From Aurantiochytrium sp. KH105 (lineage: Eukaryota > Sar > Bigyra > Thraustochytrida > Thraustochytriidae), in contig BGKB01000018.1 of NCBI GenBank assembly GCA_003116975.1, positions 620,001-684,000 on the forward strand: a stretch of 64,000 nt of DNA. Direction: 5' to 3'. The notes under the pieces are model-generated. The model searched no databases and was not told the origin of the DNA. It saw only the letters and a program-made list of their open reading frames with translations. This document shows positions 41,607 to 51,134 of the stretch, in pieces. Both the position numbers and the translations under genes were made by a program. Within the stretch, counting starts at the first letter, position 1, and each line of letters opens with the position of its first letter.

Positions 41607-42716
41607 ATGTGGAAGCTTCGCGAGATGCTGCGAGGCCGCACGGCGCGTGAGGTGTTTATGCTGCTCGGCAAGGGCGTGGCAGGCGCAACGACGGCGACGG
41701 TGGGCCTTTGCGCGGGCGTCGGCGCGTACGGCGCGTACTCGATCAATCAGCCGCGGCAACGATGGTTTACGGACAACTTTGTGCTAACGCCGGAGACGAT
41801 GCGGCTGCCGTACAAGAAGGTGACAATCGAGACGGAGGACGGGATTCTCCTGGATGCGTGGTTCATGGAGCAGACGGTGCGCGGCAAGGCAAGCTCAAAC
41901 TTGGTGCTGTGCTGCAACCCTTATAACCAAGACAAGTCATCGCTGCTTGGCGTTGCGCGCGGACTCTGGGACTCGGGATATTCTGTGTTGCTGTACGACT
42001 TTCGCAGTCATGCCCGCGAGCAGACGCATCAAACGATCGGATATCTGGAGAAGCGTGACGGCGACGCGGCTCTGGACTGGCTGTGTGCGAACAAGCCAAA
42101 AGACGGGCGTATTGGTCTGGTGGGCGCGTCCATGGGCGGCGCGGTGGCGCTGATGCTGGCGGCGGAACGGCGACCGGAGGTGATTGCGTGTGCAACAGAC
42201 TGCGCGTTCTCGTGCCTGAAAGACGTAATTGGAACGCGCTTGGACCGTATGTTTCCCACGACGCGACTTTTTGGCATGGACTCGATCCTACCGCTGCACG
42301 TGCTCTTTTTGGAGTCGATTTGCTTTATGACGCGCATTATTTATGGGTACGACCCAGCCATGGTGGGGCCTCGGCATGAGCTGGGGAACATTGACATTCC
42401 TTTGCTGATTGTGCACAGTGAAAAGGACAGCGTGGTTCCGCTCTCACACGGGTTCGAAGTGCACTCGTTGTCCGGGTCATCGGAGAAGGAGTTCTTTGTA
42501 GTAAAGAATGCGGAGCACATTGAATCGTTCTTTTTGGATGAGAAGGAGTACACGCGTCGCATTGTTGGTTTCTTCGACGACGTCTTTGGAAACGCGCCGG
42601 CCGGCCTTTTCGTTGCTGGTCATGAGGCGCAGCACCAGGCAAACATCAAGATTGCTTCCGCGAAGCGTAAAGTTTCCCAGCAGAAGCAAAGGCAGCAGGC
42701 CAGCGAAGCGGCGTAG
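41607..42716 (+). CDS. Alpha/beta hydrolase with N-terminal membrane segment (ABHD/S33-like)
   Basis: 369 residues from the first in-frame ATG (MWKLREMLRG). A hydrophobic Gly/Ala-rich segment at about 18-42 (VFMLLGKGVAGATTATVG) should anchor the protein. The catalytic fold follows: DFRSHAREQ after the oxyanion loop, nucleophile elbow VGASMGG with S175, acid D274 in HSEKDSVVP, and base H304 in NAEHIE. This gives a complete Ser-Asp-His triad. It resembles membrane-bound ABHD13/ABHD17 or BEM46-like serine hydrolases, which act on lipid esters or protein thioesters; the actual substrate cannot be told from sequence. The C-terminus is Gln/Lys-rich. Downstream lies the largest complete gene-free island. 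Confidence 0.87.
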   Translation: MWKLREMLRGRTAREVFMLLGKGVAGATTATVGLCAGVGAYGAYSINQPRQRWFTDNFVLTPETMRLPYKKVTIETEDGILLDAWFMEQTVRGKASSNLVLCCNPYNQDKSSLLGVARGLWDSGYSVLLYDFRSHAREQTHQTIGYLEKRDGDAALDWLCANKPKDGRIGLVGASMGGAVALMLAAERRPEVIACATDCAFSCLKDVIGTRLDRMFPTTRLFGMDSILPLHVLFLESICFMTRIIYGYDPAMVGPRHELGNIDIPLLIVHSEKDSVVPLSHGFEVHSLSGSSEKEFFVVKNAEHIESFFLDEKEYTRRIVGFFDDVFGNAPAGLFVAGHEAQHQANIKIASAKRKVSQQKQRQQASEAA

Positions 42717-42918
42717 ATAGTTTCGGAGGCACGCACGCGCGCAGGCTCGCTGTCTCCTCGGGGTTTCCGTGGATCGAATCCACGCCAGAAATAGCGAAAC
42801 GAACGAACGCACGCAGAGGAGGAAAAGGAAGGAAAAGGAGCCAGCCCAGCTGCGAGCACCATATCAGCAATAGCAATAGCTTTGGTTCCCAGTCGAAGCG
42901 CCGAGGCATTTTTGCTGT

Positions 42919-42930
42919 GGGGGGGGGGGG
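42919..42930. repeat. G12 homopolymer
   Basis: Twelve consecutive G, flanked by unique sequence. Confidence 0.9.
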
Positions 42931-43193
42931 AAGATGCCTGTGTTTACGTCTGCGTCTCTGCTAGGTCTACTATGTACGTGTATAACACACTCACTCACTC
43001 ACTTGGTATGCGACGCTATTTGAACCAATCTCTTTCTCCGCGTCTGTCGCCAGCAACCAAAGGAAAAGAAAAGAAAAAAAGAAAAGAAAAAAGTCAAGCC
43101 TCTTCTTCGTTCAGCCGCCAGTCAGCGAGCGAGTCAGTCAGCCACCATGGCCAGTCACTGTCACCGTCACGGGCAGCTGCCGTGCGTGCCGCA

Positions 43194-43227
<34 letters not shown>

Positions 43228-43236
43228 AGCCAGCAG
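43194..43236. repeat. (CCAG)n microsatellite
   Basis: Seven or more CCAG units with CAGT and CTAG variants. Confidence 0.88.
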
Positions 43237-43317
43237 CGCTCGTCACGCTCGAGCGCAGGATGATCTCGCTAGACCACCCCCAAGAACCATTGTACGTATC
43301 CATTCCCTCATTCATTC

Positions 43318-43408
43318 TATCACTCATTCATTCATTCATTCGTTCACTTCACGCACGCAGCCTCGTAGTCTTGCTCTCCCTCCTCCTCCCTCCCTCCCTC
43401 CCTCCCCG
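43318..43408. repeat. (CATT)n and (CCTC)n microsatellites
   Basis: CATT units at about 43318-43345 and CCTC/CCCT units at about 43378-43408. Confidence 0.85.
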
Positions 43409-43623
43409 CCTTCGCGCCTTGCCTGCCTGCTTGCGTCGCCGGCCTAACTGGCGAGAGCGCTGCGCTCTCCCTGCCTGCCTGCCTGCACGCGGCCTGTCGA
43501 TCCCAGTCGGCGGGAAAGGAGGCGGTCCCATCCGACCGCTCTCGGTCTCGGCCTCGGTCCCGGGGCGCCATCTTCCTGGCCACTGCCAGCGGCGCGGGCC
43601 CCGCCACGCCGAGAGCCACGCCC

Positions 43624-43671
43624 CTCTCGGCTCGGCTCGGCTCGGCTCGGCTCGGCTCGGCTTGGCTCGGC
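43624..43671. repeat. (CTCGG)9 pentanucleotide repeat
   Basis: Nine CTCGG units, one with a T substitution; the longest GGC-core pentamer array in the window. Confidence 0.93.
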
Positions 43672-44328
43672 GCGCGTCCACGCGTCCACGCACGCCGTGC
43701 GCGCCTCCATCGTCGGTCTCGGGTCCACGCCCGCGGTTCGTTTGTCGCGGCGCAGGATGCAAAAACCGCGGCTGCGAGCGAGCGAGCGATCGGAGCCGAG
43801 CCCCTTCTATCGCAGTGCCGGCGATCGATCGCAGTCTCCAGTCGGTGCGGCCGCGAGGGAGGGGGCTCGGCCGACCCGCGACCGCCCGTCGTGCGCGCTG
43901 CGAGCGATCACGGCGACGGCGGCGCGGCGACGGAGACGGCGGCGAGGAGCCTCGGGACCGGCCCGCACTCGGCAGCTCGCTATGGCCAAAGAGGCGCCAT
44001 CGATTCGTGGTTGTCCAAAGGAAAAAGATAGGAAAAAGATAGGAAAAAGCTTGGTTAGAAGAAGCGGCCAGCACGGAGCCGCCATGATTCCATGATTGGG
44101 GCCGACGCGCGGCCGCCCCGAGGAACGCCGGAGGGCGCAGCAGGCCGGTTCCTGCGCGCGACCGGTCCTTGCGGCGGGTCTGCGCCTCGCGGCGCGGGGA
44201 CTTCCCGGCCGGCCGGCCAGCCGGTCGCTCGGTCGCTCGCTTGCTCGAACGTGCGCCCGCGCAGAGCGCGGCGGCGGGAGAGCGGGCGCGTCTCGCTCGC
44301 TCAACGCGCTCGATAAAATGCTGGGATA

Positions 44329-44368
44329 AAAAGAAAAGAAAAGAAAAGAAAAGAAAAGAAAAGAAAGC
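44329..44368. repeat. (GAAAA)n pentanucleotide repeat
   Basis: About seven AAAAG units, purine-only. Confidence 0.9.
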
Positions 44369-45921
44369 AAAAAAGTAAAAAGAAAAAGAAAAAAAATGCG
44401 CGAAAAAAGAACAGGGGAAGAACGGTGGCCGCGAGGAAAGCCTTTTAGCCTTGAAGGAATGAACGATGAATGACCCGCTGAATGAAGGCGAAAGAAGTGG
44501 AGCAGGCGAGAGCGCTCCTTCGCTTGGTCTCGCCTCGCAGGCATCCCGGCTCGTAAGCGTGTTCTTGAAAGGAAAGACCGGGACTTGCGTGGAGGAGGCT
44601 CAGGCCGGTGCTGGTCGCAGTCCCACTCCAGCAGCCAGCCAGCTAGCCAGCCACGTGCTGGTTGCCGGTGCCTCGGAATGGACTTTCCAGGCTCGCGAGC
44701 TCGCCGGTGCGGCAGGCTAACCAGCCAAGAAACGAAAACGCTGAGGTGTGAGTGACGGTGGCAAAATGCAGGCGACCTTTGAGCTATAGTCAACTTGGTC
44801 AAGTAAATTGTAAATGGACGACCAGCCAGCCGAAATGGACGAAGGCGAATGAAAACGCATCATCCTCCCTCTTTCTGAAACGCGATCTGGCCTGGCTGGT
44901 GTGCCTGGCCGCTGTTTTTGGGCGAAACGTGGTCAAGGTTCGAGACCTGACTCCGGGCTTCCGTGGAGTCCACAAAGGGGGACCAGCCGCAGCCATTCGT
45001 CCAGGCCTGCGGCCGACTGCGAAAAAAGCTTGGACCCGGCTCGTGCGTTGGCATTTGTCTGCCTGCATTTGCGTCATTGCTCGCAGTCGCAGTTTCTCGC
45101 TAGCCAGCTTGGCTCGCTGCAAAAGCAAGGGAAAGAAGTGAAAGAGTCAGTTGTAGCGTTCACGGGGCACGCCGCGAGAACTCCCGCGTCGCTTCTTGAC
45201 GCAGCGTGGGCGCGTGCGCGTCGTTGTCGCATTCGAAAGCAATGCAGTGGTCAGTCGCTATGAAGGTAATTGCATAGTAGCGTGGTTGGCAATGTTGCTA
45301 GCCATCCTTACCAGACATTCATTCTTGAGAGCGCCTCAGCCTCGCTTGCGACACAGAAAGAAAAAAAGGCTGAAACTGGGATCCAAGTCAGAGCGGGCCT
45401 CCATTTTTGCCGCGTTTGCTTGGTCTCTTCGCGTCACTCCGACGGAGGGGACGCTGCAGCTCCTTCTATCTGTCCATAAATCTTAGTGGTTAAAGAAGGA
45501 GGGCTGCGGATAATCTGGGCCGTGGCCGGCTTCTTGAAGCAAGGGACACTCACGCTGTGTCTAACCGCGGCGCGTCAGGATGCATCCCGTCGCTACAGTG
45601 GCACGCCCCTACCCGTCCACTGCCGCATCTCCATTCACTACTCCTCACAGGATGCTCCCCGCAGCGCGGGTCTCCATTTTCGCTGTGGCGGCTTGTTTCC
45701 CTCTCCCTCCCTCGCTCGCTCCCTTCCTCGCTCTGCGAAGGAAAAGTGGCCGCCGGGAAAAAGAACAGTCCCGTTGTTGTGGCGGCTGTCAAAGAAGTAA
45801 AGAGCAAGGAAGCCACTATCGCCGGTGATTTCTTCTTTTTTCTTTCTTTCTTTCTTTCTTCTGCAGGCAGCGCAGTCACAGCGCTCACCCAGCTCACAAG
45901 TCCCCTCGCGCAACCAAAGCA

Positions 45922-45976
45922 ACCATCCTCCATCCACCCATCCATCCATCCATCCATCCATGCATCCATCCATCAT
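45922..45976. repeat. (CATC)n microsatellite
   Basis: About ten CATC units with CACC and ATGC interruptions. Confidence 0.9.
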
Positions 45977-46119
45977 GGCAAGACCAGGCTTCTCTCTCTG
46001 CCAATTCAAACGAAGCCATGCCCTGGCCGAACCCGCCCTCGTCGGCGCGCATTCTCCACTCGCAGCCCCGTCGCAGCGGTCAGCGCCGCGCACGCGGCAG
46101 CTCTGGGAGTACCGCAGAG

Positions 46120-46173
46120 CGAGCGAGCGAGCAGAGCAGCGCAGCGCAGAGCAGAGCAGAGCAGAGCAGAGGC
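46120..46173. repeat. (GAGC)n then (GCAGA)n repeat
   Basis: A tetranucleotide GAGC run changes into a GCAGA/GCAGC pentanucleotide run. Confidence 0.88.
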
Positions 46174-46463
46174 AGCTGCGGGGCTGCGGACTGGCTACGT
46201 GGCCGCCTGCCGCCTGCCCTCACATTCATCAGTGGGATCGATCGGTCGATCGGTCGGCCGTGTCGGCCCACAGTGCTGCAGCCCGTGCCGGCAACCTCGC
46301 AGCACTCGCAGCCGCCCGAGGCTGAGGCGCCATGATGGGGCGGCCAGGGTCCCGCGTCACGGCGGCGCGGCGTGACGGCGGCCTCCTGAACGAACGCGCC
46401 GCAGGGCCGCGGGCAGCGGCGGCAGTGGCCATGGTGGCAGGCACTGCGCGCGGCGGTATCGCG

Positions 46464-46464
<1 letters not shown>

Positions 46465-46494
<30 letters not shown>

Positions 46495-46495
46495 C
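46465..46495. repeat. (CTGC)n microsatellite
   Basis: Seven CTGC units. Confidence 0.9.
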
Positions 46496-46669
46496 GCGGA
46501 TATCTGCGCAGAAAGGGTAGAGCAGGCCGGGGCTGCGAAAGATAGAGATCAGGCACGGCGTCACGGCGCAGCGAGAGGAGAGAGGAGGACGAAGGGCGGA
46601 GCGTATCATGAGGCTGGAGGAGAAGAAGACAACGTCAGGAGCGCCGGCTCCCTTCCGTGGCTTGGCTTG

Positions 46670-46697
46670 GCGAGGCGTGGCGTGGCGTGGCGTGGCA
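46670..46697. repeat. (GGCGT)n pentanucleotide repeat
   Basis: Five or six GGCGT/GGCGA units. Confidence 0.88.
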
Positions 46698-47088
46698 GGG
46701 TGGCGCCGACCGGCCACTGGCCGAGAGGAGCGGAGGGAGGCAGCGGAGGCGGCGGACGTTCGCGTCGTTGGTCGGGCGCGCGAGGATGGGAGGAGAGGGA
46801 GGGAGCGGCAGCGAGGCAGCCGGCCCGGCGCGCAGGGGCACGGCCTGGCCCGCTCGTTCTTTGTTTCTTTGTTTCCTTTTTATGTTCCATTTTATCTTTA
46901 ATTTTTTCTTTCTTTGGATGTTATAATTTCCGATTTGGGTGAGGCTGTTCTTTCGGCTGCTCCCGGTCTCGCTTCCTTCCCAGATTCCTGCCTGCGGAGC
47001 GGCCGCCGCGGGAGAACGAGGCCGCGGCAAGGCGGGAGCTGCGCCGCGCTCGGCCTCGTCGTCCTCGCTCGCCGTGGCGCGACTTACC

Positions 47089-47163
47089 TCCTTCCTTCCT
47101 TCCTTCGTTCATTCGTTCGTTCGTTCGTTCGGTCGTTCGGTCGATCGGTCGATCGGTCGATCC
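47089..47163. repeat. Tetranucleotide array that drifts from TTCC to TTCG to GTCGATCG
   Basis: Period-4 tract whose unit changes along its length: TTCC, then TTCG/TTCA, then TTCG/GTCG, then alternating GATC/GGTC. The final part contains several self-complementary GATC units. Confidence 0.88.
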
Positions 47164-47206
47164 TCCGTTCATCAGCCAGGTAAGGAAGGCAGCCTGCTTC
47201 GAGCTC

Positions 47207-47208
47207 TC

Positions 47209-47281
<73 letters not shown>
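47207..47281. repeat. (CTTT)18 pyrimidine tract
   Basis: About 75 bases of nearly perfect CTTT units, pure pyrimidine on the plus strand. Confidence 0.95.
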
Positions 47282-47282
<1 letters not shown>

Positions 47283-47471
47283 GCCGTCGTTCCGCGGAAG
47301 GGGGACGTGGCGCGTGCGTCCAGTGCAAGTCCATTCGCGCGGCTGCAGCTGCTGCTTGACGCTATTTTAGATAGAGGCCCGGGCCGGTGTTCATTCCCTC
47401 CATTTTCGCACCAGGGCCCGCCATGGATGGAATGCATAGAGCAAGCATGGATTCCTGCCTTCTTTCAACCA

Positions 47472-47572
47472 AGGAGAGAAAGAAAAAACGATCGAAGAAG
47501 AAAGAAAGAAGAAAAGAAAGAAAATAAAGAAAGAAAGAAAAGAAAAGAAAAGAAAAGAAAAGAAAAAAAGGA
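47472..47572. repeat. GAAA/GAAAA purine tract
   Basis: About 100 bases of almost only A and G, built of GAAA and GAAAA units. It is complementary in type to the CTTT tract about 200 bp upstream. Confidence 0.92.
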
Positions 47573-47636
47573 AGTGAAGGCGAGTGAATCCAGCCAGCCA
47601 ACCTCGCCTCGGAGCCAGCCAGCCAGCCAGCCAGTC

Positions 47637-47730
47637 TGAGCGAGCGAGCGAGCGAGCGAGCGAGCGAGAGACGCAAACCTGCAAGCAAGCAAACCCGAAA
47701 CACGGATTACAAACAAACAAGCAACCAAGC

Positions 47731-47771
<41 letters not shown>

Positions 47772-47773
47772 AG
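47637..47773. repeat. (GAGC)n and (CAG)n in the probable 5' leader of the surface-protein gene
   Basis: GAGC units at 47637-47670. About eleven CAG units at about 47738-47771, ending some 55 bases before the ATG at 47829. Confidence 0.88.
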
Positions 47774-47828
47774 CCGTCGTTCGTCGCTCGTACACTCGCG
47801 CGCGCGACTTGTAAAGAAGGGAAGAAAG

Positions 47829-48935
47829 ATGCAGATGTCTATCAAGGTCGCGGTCACTGTGCTGGCGCTCGCCCTCGTCAAGGAGGGCTCCGCCTTCACG
47901 ATCGAGAACCCGACGTCCACGGACGCCTACACCTCGTACACGGCGCAGGAGCCCATCTCCGGTACGACCGTCTACGTGGCCAGCGGTGGCCCCTCCGGAC
48001 TTGAGAGCGGCAACTGCACCTTTTCCACCGGCACCGAGGATGAGTGGAACATCAAGGACAGGAATGGCGGCACAACCACCGTGAACGGCTGCACCGACGT
48101 TGTGAAGAAATCCAACAGCGCGAATAGCCTTCCCCGCAAGTACTCTGCCAGCGGCAACGCACCCTCTGCCTTCGACTCGACCGATCAGTGGTGCTTCATT
48201 GGTGAGGTCAACGACGGAGGCTCCAGCGCCGACAATGCCGGAGTTGCCAACTACAACGCCAAGGACGGTCAGAATGACAAGTGGACCGAATGGGCCTACT
48301 GCGCCGAGGAAACCACCGATGAAGTCTACCAATACACGAGTCTCAAGGGTTACAGCAAGAACGAGACCAAGAACGTTGATGGCTACCCCTGCGCCGGCAC
48401 TTGGAACTACAACACCAACGACGGTTCTCCGGTCGCCGTGACCAGCAACTGCCTTCCCTTCGACGAGTACCCGCCGTACACCGACGGTCTCGACTTCTCC
48501 GACGTTCCCGAGGAACAGCAGGCCTACTGGTGCTACCTCGAGCCCGGTGATGGCTCGCGCGGCTACAACCCGGAGCAGGTCGATTCCGATGGCAACCCCA
48601 CCGATAAGGTCTACTCCTGGGGCTTTTGCCAGGATTCCGAGGACCCCTACACGGACTCGAGCTCTTCGGATACGGCGGCCCCCACGGCTTCCCCGACCGA
48701 GAGCCCCACCGAGGAGTCCTCGACCGAGGCGCCGACCTCTGAGTCGGGTAACTCCACCGAGACGGGCAACTCCACCTCCACCGAGGCACCGACCCAGGCC
48801 CCCGAGACCGATTCCGGCACCTCGGCGCCCACACCTGACGATGAGGAGGGTAGCAGTGGCGAGGCACCTTCGGCCGCCACGGGTCTCAGTGTCTCCATGC
48901 TTCTCGCCACTGCTGCGGTTGCGCGTGCCCTTTAG
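47829..48935 (+). CDS. Secreted/GPI-anchored-like surface protein with two FN2-like cysteine modules (copy A)
   Basis: 368 residues. A signal peptide (about 1-22, ending GSA) leads to an ectodomain with exactly eight cysteines in two sets of four. Set one: SGNCTF, NGCT, DQWCF, EWAYC. Set two: YPCAGTWNY, SNCLPF, YWCYL, SWGFC. The spacing and the WC...WGFC end look like fibronectin type II/kringle-like modules (inference). A Thr/Ser/Pro/Glu-rich stalk with PTxxPT repeats (about 275-345) and a hydrophobic C-terminus (SVSMLLATAAVARAL) suggest GPI anchoring and heavy O-glycosylation. Two adjacent ATGs lie at the start; the first is used here. Codon use is strongly biased, suggesting high expression. 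It is paralogous to the gene at 53152. Confidence 0.8.
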   Translation: MQMSIKVAVTVLALALVKEGSAFTIENPTSTDAYTSYTAQEPISGTTVYVASGGPSGLESGNCTFSTGTEDEWNIKDRNGGTTTVNGCTDVVKKSNSANSLPRKYSASGNAPSAFDSTDQWCFIGEVNDGGSSADNAGVANYNAKDGQNDKWTEWAYCAEETTDEVYQYTSLKGYSKNETKNVDGYPCAGTWNYNTNDGSPVAVTSNCLPFDEYPPYTDGLDFSDVPEEQQAYWCYLEPGDGSRGYNPEQVDSDGNPTDKVYSWGFCQDSEDPYTDSSSSDTAAPTASPTESPTEESSTEAPTSESGNSTETGNSTSTEAPTQAPETDSGTSAPTPDDEEGSSGEAPSAATGLSVSMLLATAAVARAL

Positions 48936-49442
48936 AGAGGGCTTGTAGCCATGACCTGATGATCTTCTCAACGAACGATCATCTGATTGATTCCCGCTTA
49001 CGGTGATGAAAAGATATGTTTGTTTACGCTCGCTCTCTTTTTCTCTTTCGCGCACCCACAACTTTGGCCTTGGAGCGCTGTATAACAACTTTCACAAGTG
49101 CATCTGGACCTACCTTGAATGGTAGTAGGACGCGTAGAGATTTTTCTTTATTTCACATTGTCAAAATTCTCCACATCATATAAAATTTGTGAGAGCACCA
49201 TCTCCGCAAAGCAACGCTTTGTCTGTCTTCATTTAACCCGGTCGATCACAATATATTGGACTACAATTCTCATAGATGGTTGGTGAGACGTGTTTTTCTT
49301 GGCAATCGAAAAGCTCTTTTAGTTGGTGTAGTAAGCTGTTTGCTCTTCTCTCAGTGTATGCCTCGTTGATCTCTGTGTAATTGCGACTTGACTTTTGCTC
49401 CAAGATGCTGCTGGTTGGTAAAAAAGAGCCTCGAGATAGTTT
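48936..49442. other. Convergent 3' region
   Basis: 507 bp, AT-rich around 49130-49290. Shared 3' flank of the surface-protein and cyclase genes. Nothing else seen. Confidence 0.6.
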
Positions 49443-50465
49443 CTATCGATACCTCGAGCTCCCTCCAGCACTGTAAGATGGCGAGGCCTGGGACGTTGGC
49501 TCCGAAGTCCTCGATACACTGGCAACAGCTGCAAAAGCAGCAGCCAAAGACAGACAAACCGCCGCTGCGCCGAGTGCCAGTCGGGCACGGGAAGAAAAGG
49601 GGCTCGCCGTGGCTGACACAGGAAGCAATCGCGGCCGAGAGGGCGCTGCATCCATCTCAAGCGGTGCCACCTGCAACGAGAGAACATATTCGCCATCTGC
49701 AATGCCGGAGTGAAAATTGCAACTCTCTGTAATGGTGCTCCGGGGTCGAATCGACGTTGTTGCATCGCGACATCCTGGCTCAAGACCAAAGAATACAGAA
49801 TGATTCGGCATTAACGGCCCGCTCTCCTCGCGGTCCACCGACGGGAGGTCCACGAGCAAATGCCTCACGCCCAGCGAAAGCATGTACACCATCGCCCCTC
49901 CCGTGAAATATGGAGGGTTTGTGTTGGTGAATTTACGAGCACGGTGAAACTCGCGGCTGTACGAGGCCCCCAGAGCACGCACGCACAGCGCATCGAGCTG
50001 GCGTTCTCCGCTAAACTTGTTCAAGTGCTTGCGAACCGCAGCTTCCAGCATATCGCGTGTAATCAGACGATCGCCCTCCTCCTGCTGAGCATATTCCAGA
50101 TCATCCATCCTCGCCGCCCGCGGTCGCACAGTTACCAGCACAGCCGACGCCAGTGTCGGGATCGCGCACGAGGTCACAAACACGCGTTGCTCCGAAATGT
50201 GGCCCACACACTCTGTATGGGTTCCACACCCATGCGCGCAAAATGTCACCTCATGACAATTCACCGACGCACCTTCACGGACATCCAGTTCCACATCTCC
50301 AAACCGCACGGGCTGCGCACACGCTTCAGGCAAACCAAAAGCTTCCATCTGATCCTTCGCATTCGTGTACGGGCTCACCGGGTGGCATGCGTCCAGCCAC
50401 GCGCTCGCTGATCCACCCGCGCTTGGCTCTTCACACCCAACACGAACGAGAACATTGTCACCCAT
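49443..50465 (-). CDS. Tail-anchored cyclase-family (kynurenine-formamidase-like) protein
   Basis: 340 residues from ATG. The metal-binding signature of the putative cyclase family (normally HxGTHxDxPxH) appears as HGCGTHTECVGH at 78-89: H78, H83 and H89 are kept, while the usual Asp is Glu and the usual Pro is Gly. VRHLLVDLPSVDREE matches the family's second conserved block. Members hydrolyse amide or lactone bonds using a divalent metal; N-formylkynurenine is one known substrate. The C-terminus has a hydrophobic helix (about 293-314, LALGAAAVCLSLAAAFAA) followed by about 25 polar residues, so the enzyme should be tail-anchored with its catalytic part in the cytosol. It sits between the two surface-protein paralogues. 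The substrate is uncertain. Confidence 0.8.
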   Translation of the reverse strand: MGDNVLVRVGCEEPSAGGSASAWLDACHPVSPYTNAKDQMEAFGLPEACAQPVRFGDVELDVREGASVNCHEVTFCAHGCGTHTECVGHISEQRVFVTSCAIPTLASAVLVTVRPRAARMDDLEYAQQEEGDRLITRDMLEAAVRKHLNKFSGERQLDALCVRALGASYSREFHRARKFTNTNPPYFTGGAMVYMLSLGVRHLLVDLPSVDREESGPLMPNHSVFFGLEPGCRDATTSIRPRSTITESCNFHSGIADGEYVLSLQVAPLEMDAAPSRPRLLPVSATASPFSSRARLALGAAAVCLSLAAAFAAVASVSRTSEPTSQASPSYSAGGSSRYR

Positions 50466-51134
50466 CTCGAACGAAGCAACACCTTACTCAGTCGTCCGTT
50501 GCTCTTGCTGATTTGGAGTACCTCCTCAATTTTGTCGTGAGTTTCAAAGCGGCGGCGAAAAAACAGGCAATCACAATGGACGACGAATGAGCAAAAGCTT
50601 TTGTGCGCGCCCTTCTCGCGCACCTCGCAACCAGCGCGCGTCTTGCACAAGACTCGCTTCCTGTGTAGCTCCACTTGGTCCCGCTTGGCTTCGCTTCGCT
50701 TTCGCTTGCCTCGACTGCGCCTTCACGAAACCCGCTTCGTCGCCCAATTCAAGCCCGCCTCTGCAGACAACTTTGAAGCACGCGAGCGACAGAACTCGAG
50801 CAAGACAAGGCAGCCGGAGGCAACGCAGCGCAGCGTGCTCGGCGCGAACGGACCACAGCAGCGAGACGCGCTGCGACGCGGTCAGCCAGGCGGATTGCGG
50901 GAATGCTTTCGCTCCTTCTGTCACCAAAAGACCACTTGATGATAAATGCAAGTAAGAGAGATAGAGATTTCGAGTGCCCGCACTTGCGCGCCCAGTCATA
51001 AATTAGGTGCCCGCACGCCAGTTGTGCGCGAAGACGGGCTGCAAAACCTGCTCGCTGCCCTGGGGCGACCGCAGCACAAGCGGAAAAGACGACCCGACTT
51101 GCGCAAACAACGCCGCCCTCGCGAGACGAGCGAG
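50466..51134. promoter_or_regulatory. Divergent region between cyclase and SH3 genes
   Basis: 669 bp with two divergent genes. CACTTGCGC/ACTTGCGC strings at about 50980 and 51097 resemble the CCACTTGC boxes upstream of VDAC. The SH3 frame is open with an ATG at 50946, so part of this may be coding. Confidence 0.4.

Larger units (their letters stand above)
42717..47828. other. Third gene-free, microsatellite-dense island
   Basis: 5.1 kb with no domain-bearing frame; candidates such as 43807-44802 (minus) or 45557-46375 (plus) are overlapping low-complexity readings. Contains a G12 run (42919-42930) and more than ten 4-5 bp tandem arrays. It ends in purine and pyrimidine tracts and a (CAG)n run just before the surface-protein gene at 47829. 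It probably includes that gene's 5' leader and promoter. Confidence 0.6.

Noticed and set aside
42750..42790. Possible tRNA T-arm (GTGG-ATCGAAT-CCAC) near 42768-42783
   Set aside because: The loop does not start with TTC, and no A-box, acceptor stem or anticodon arm fits around it; just a short hairpin.
43807..46375. Candidate genes in the third island (for example 331 codons minus, 272 codons plus)
   Set aside because: Low-complexity Arg/Ser/Ala or Pro-rich readings through microsatellites, no domain, competing frames.
47391..49088. 565-codon minus-strand Gly/Val-rich frame opposite the surface protein
   Set aside because: Antisense shadow of strongly biased codons. The plus strand has a signal peptide, paired cysteines and a paralogue.
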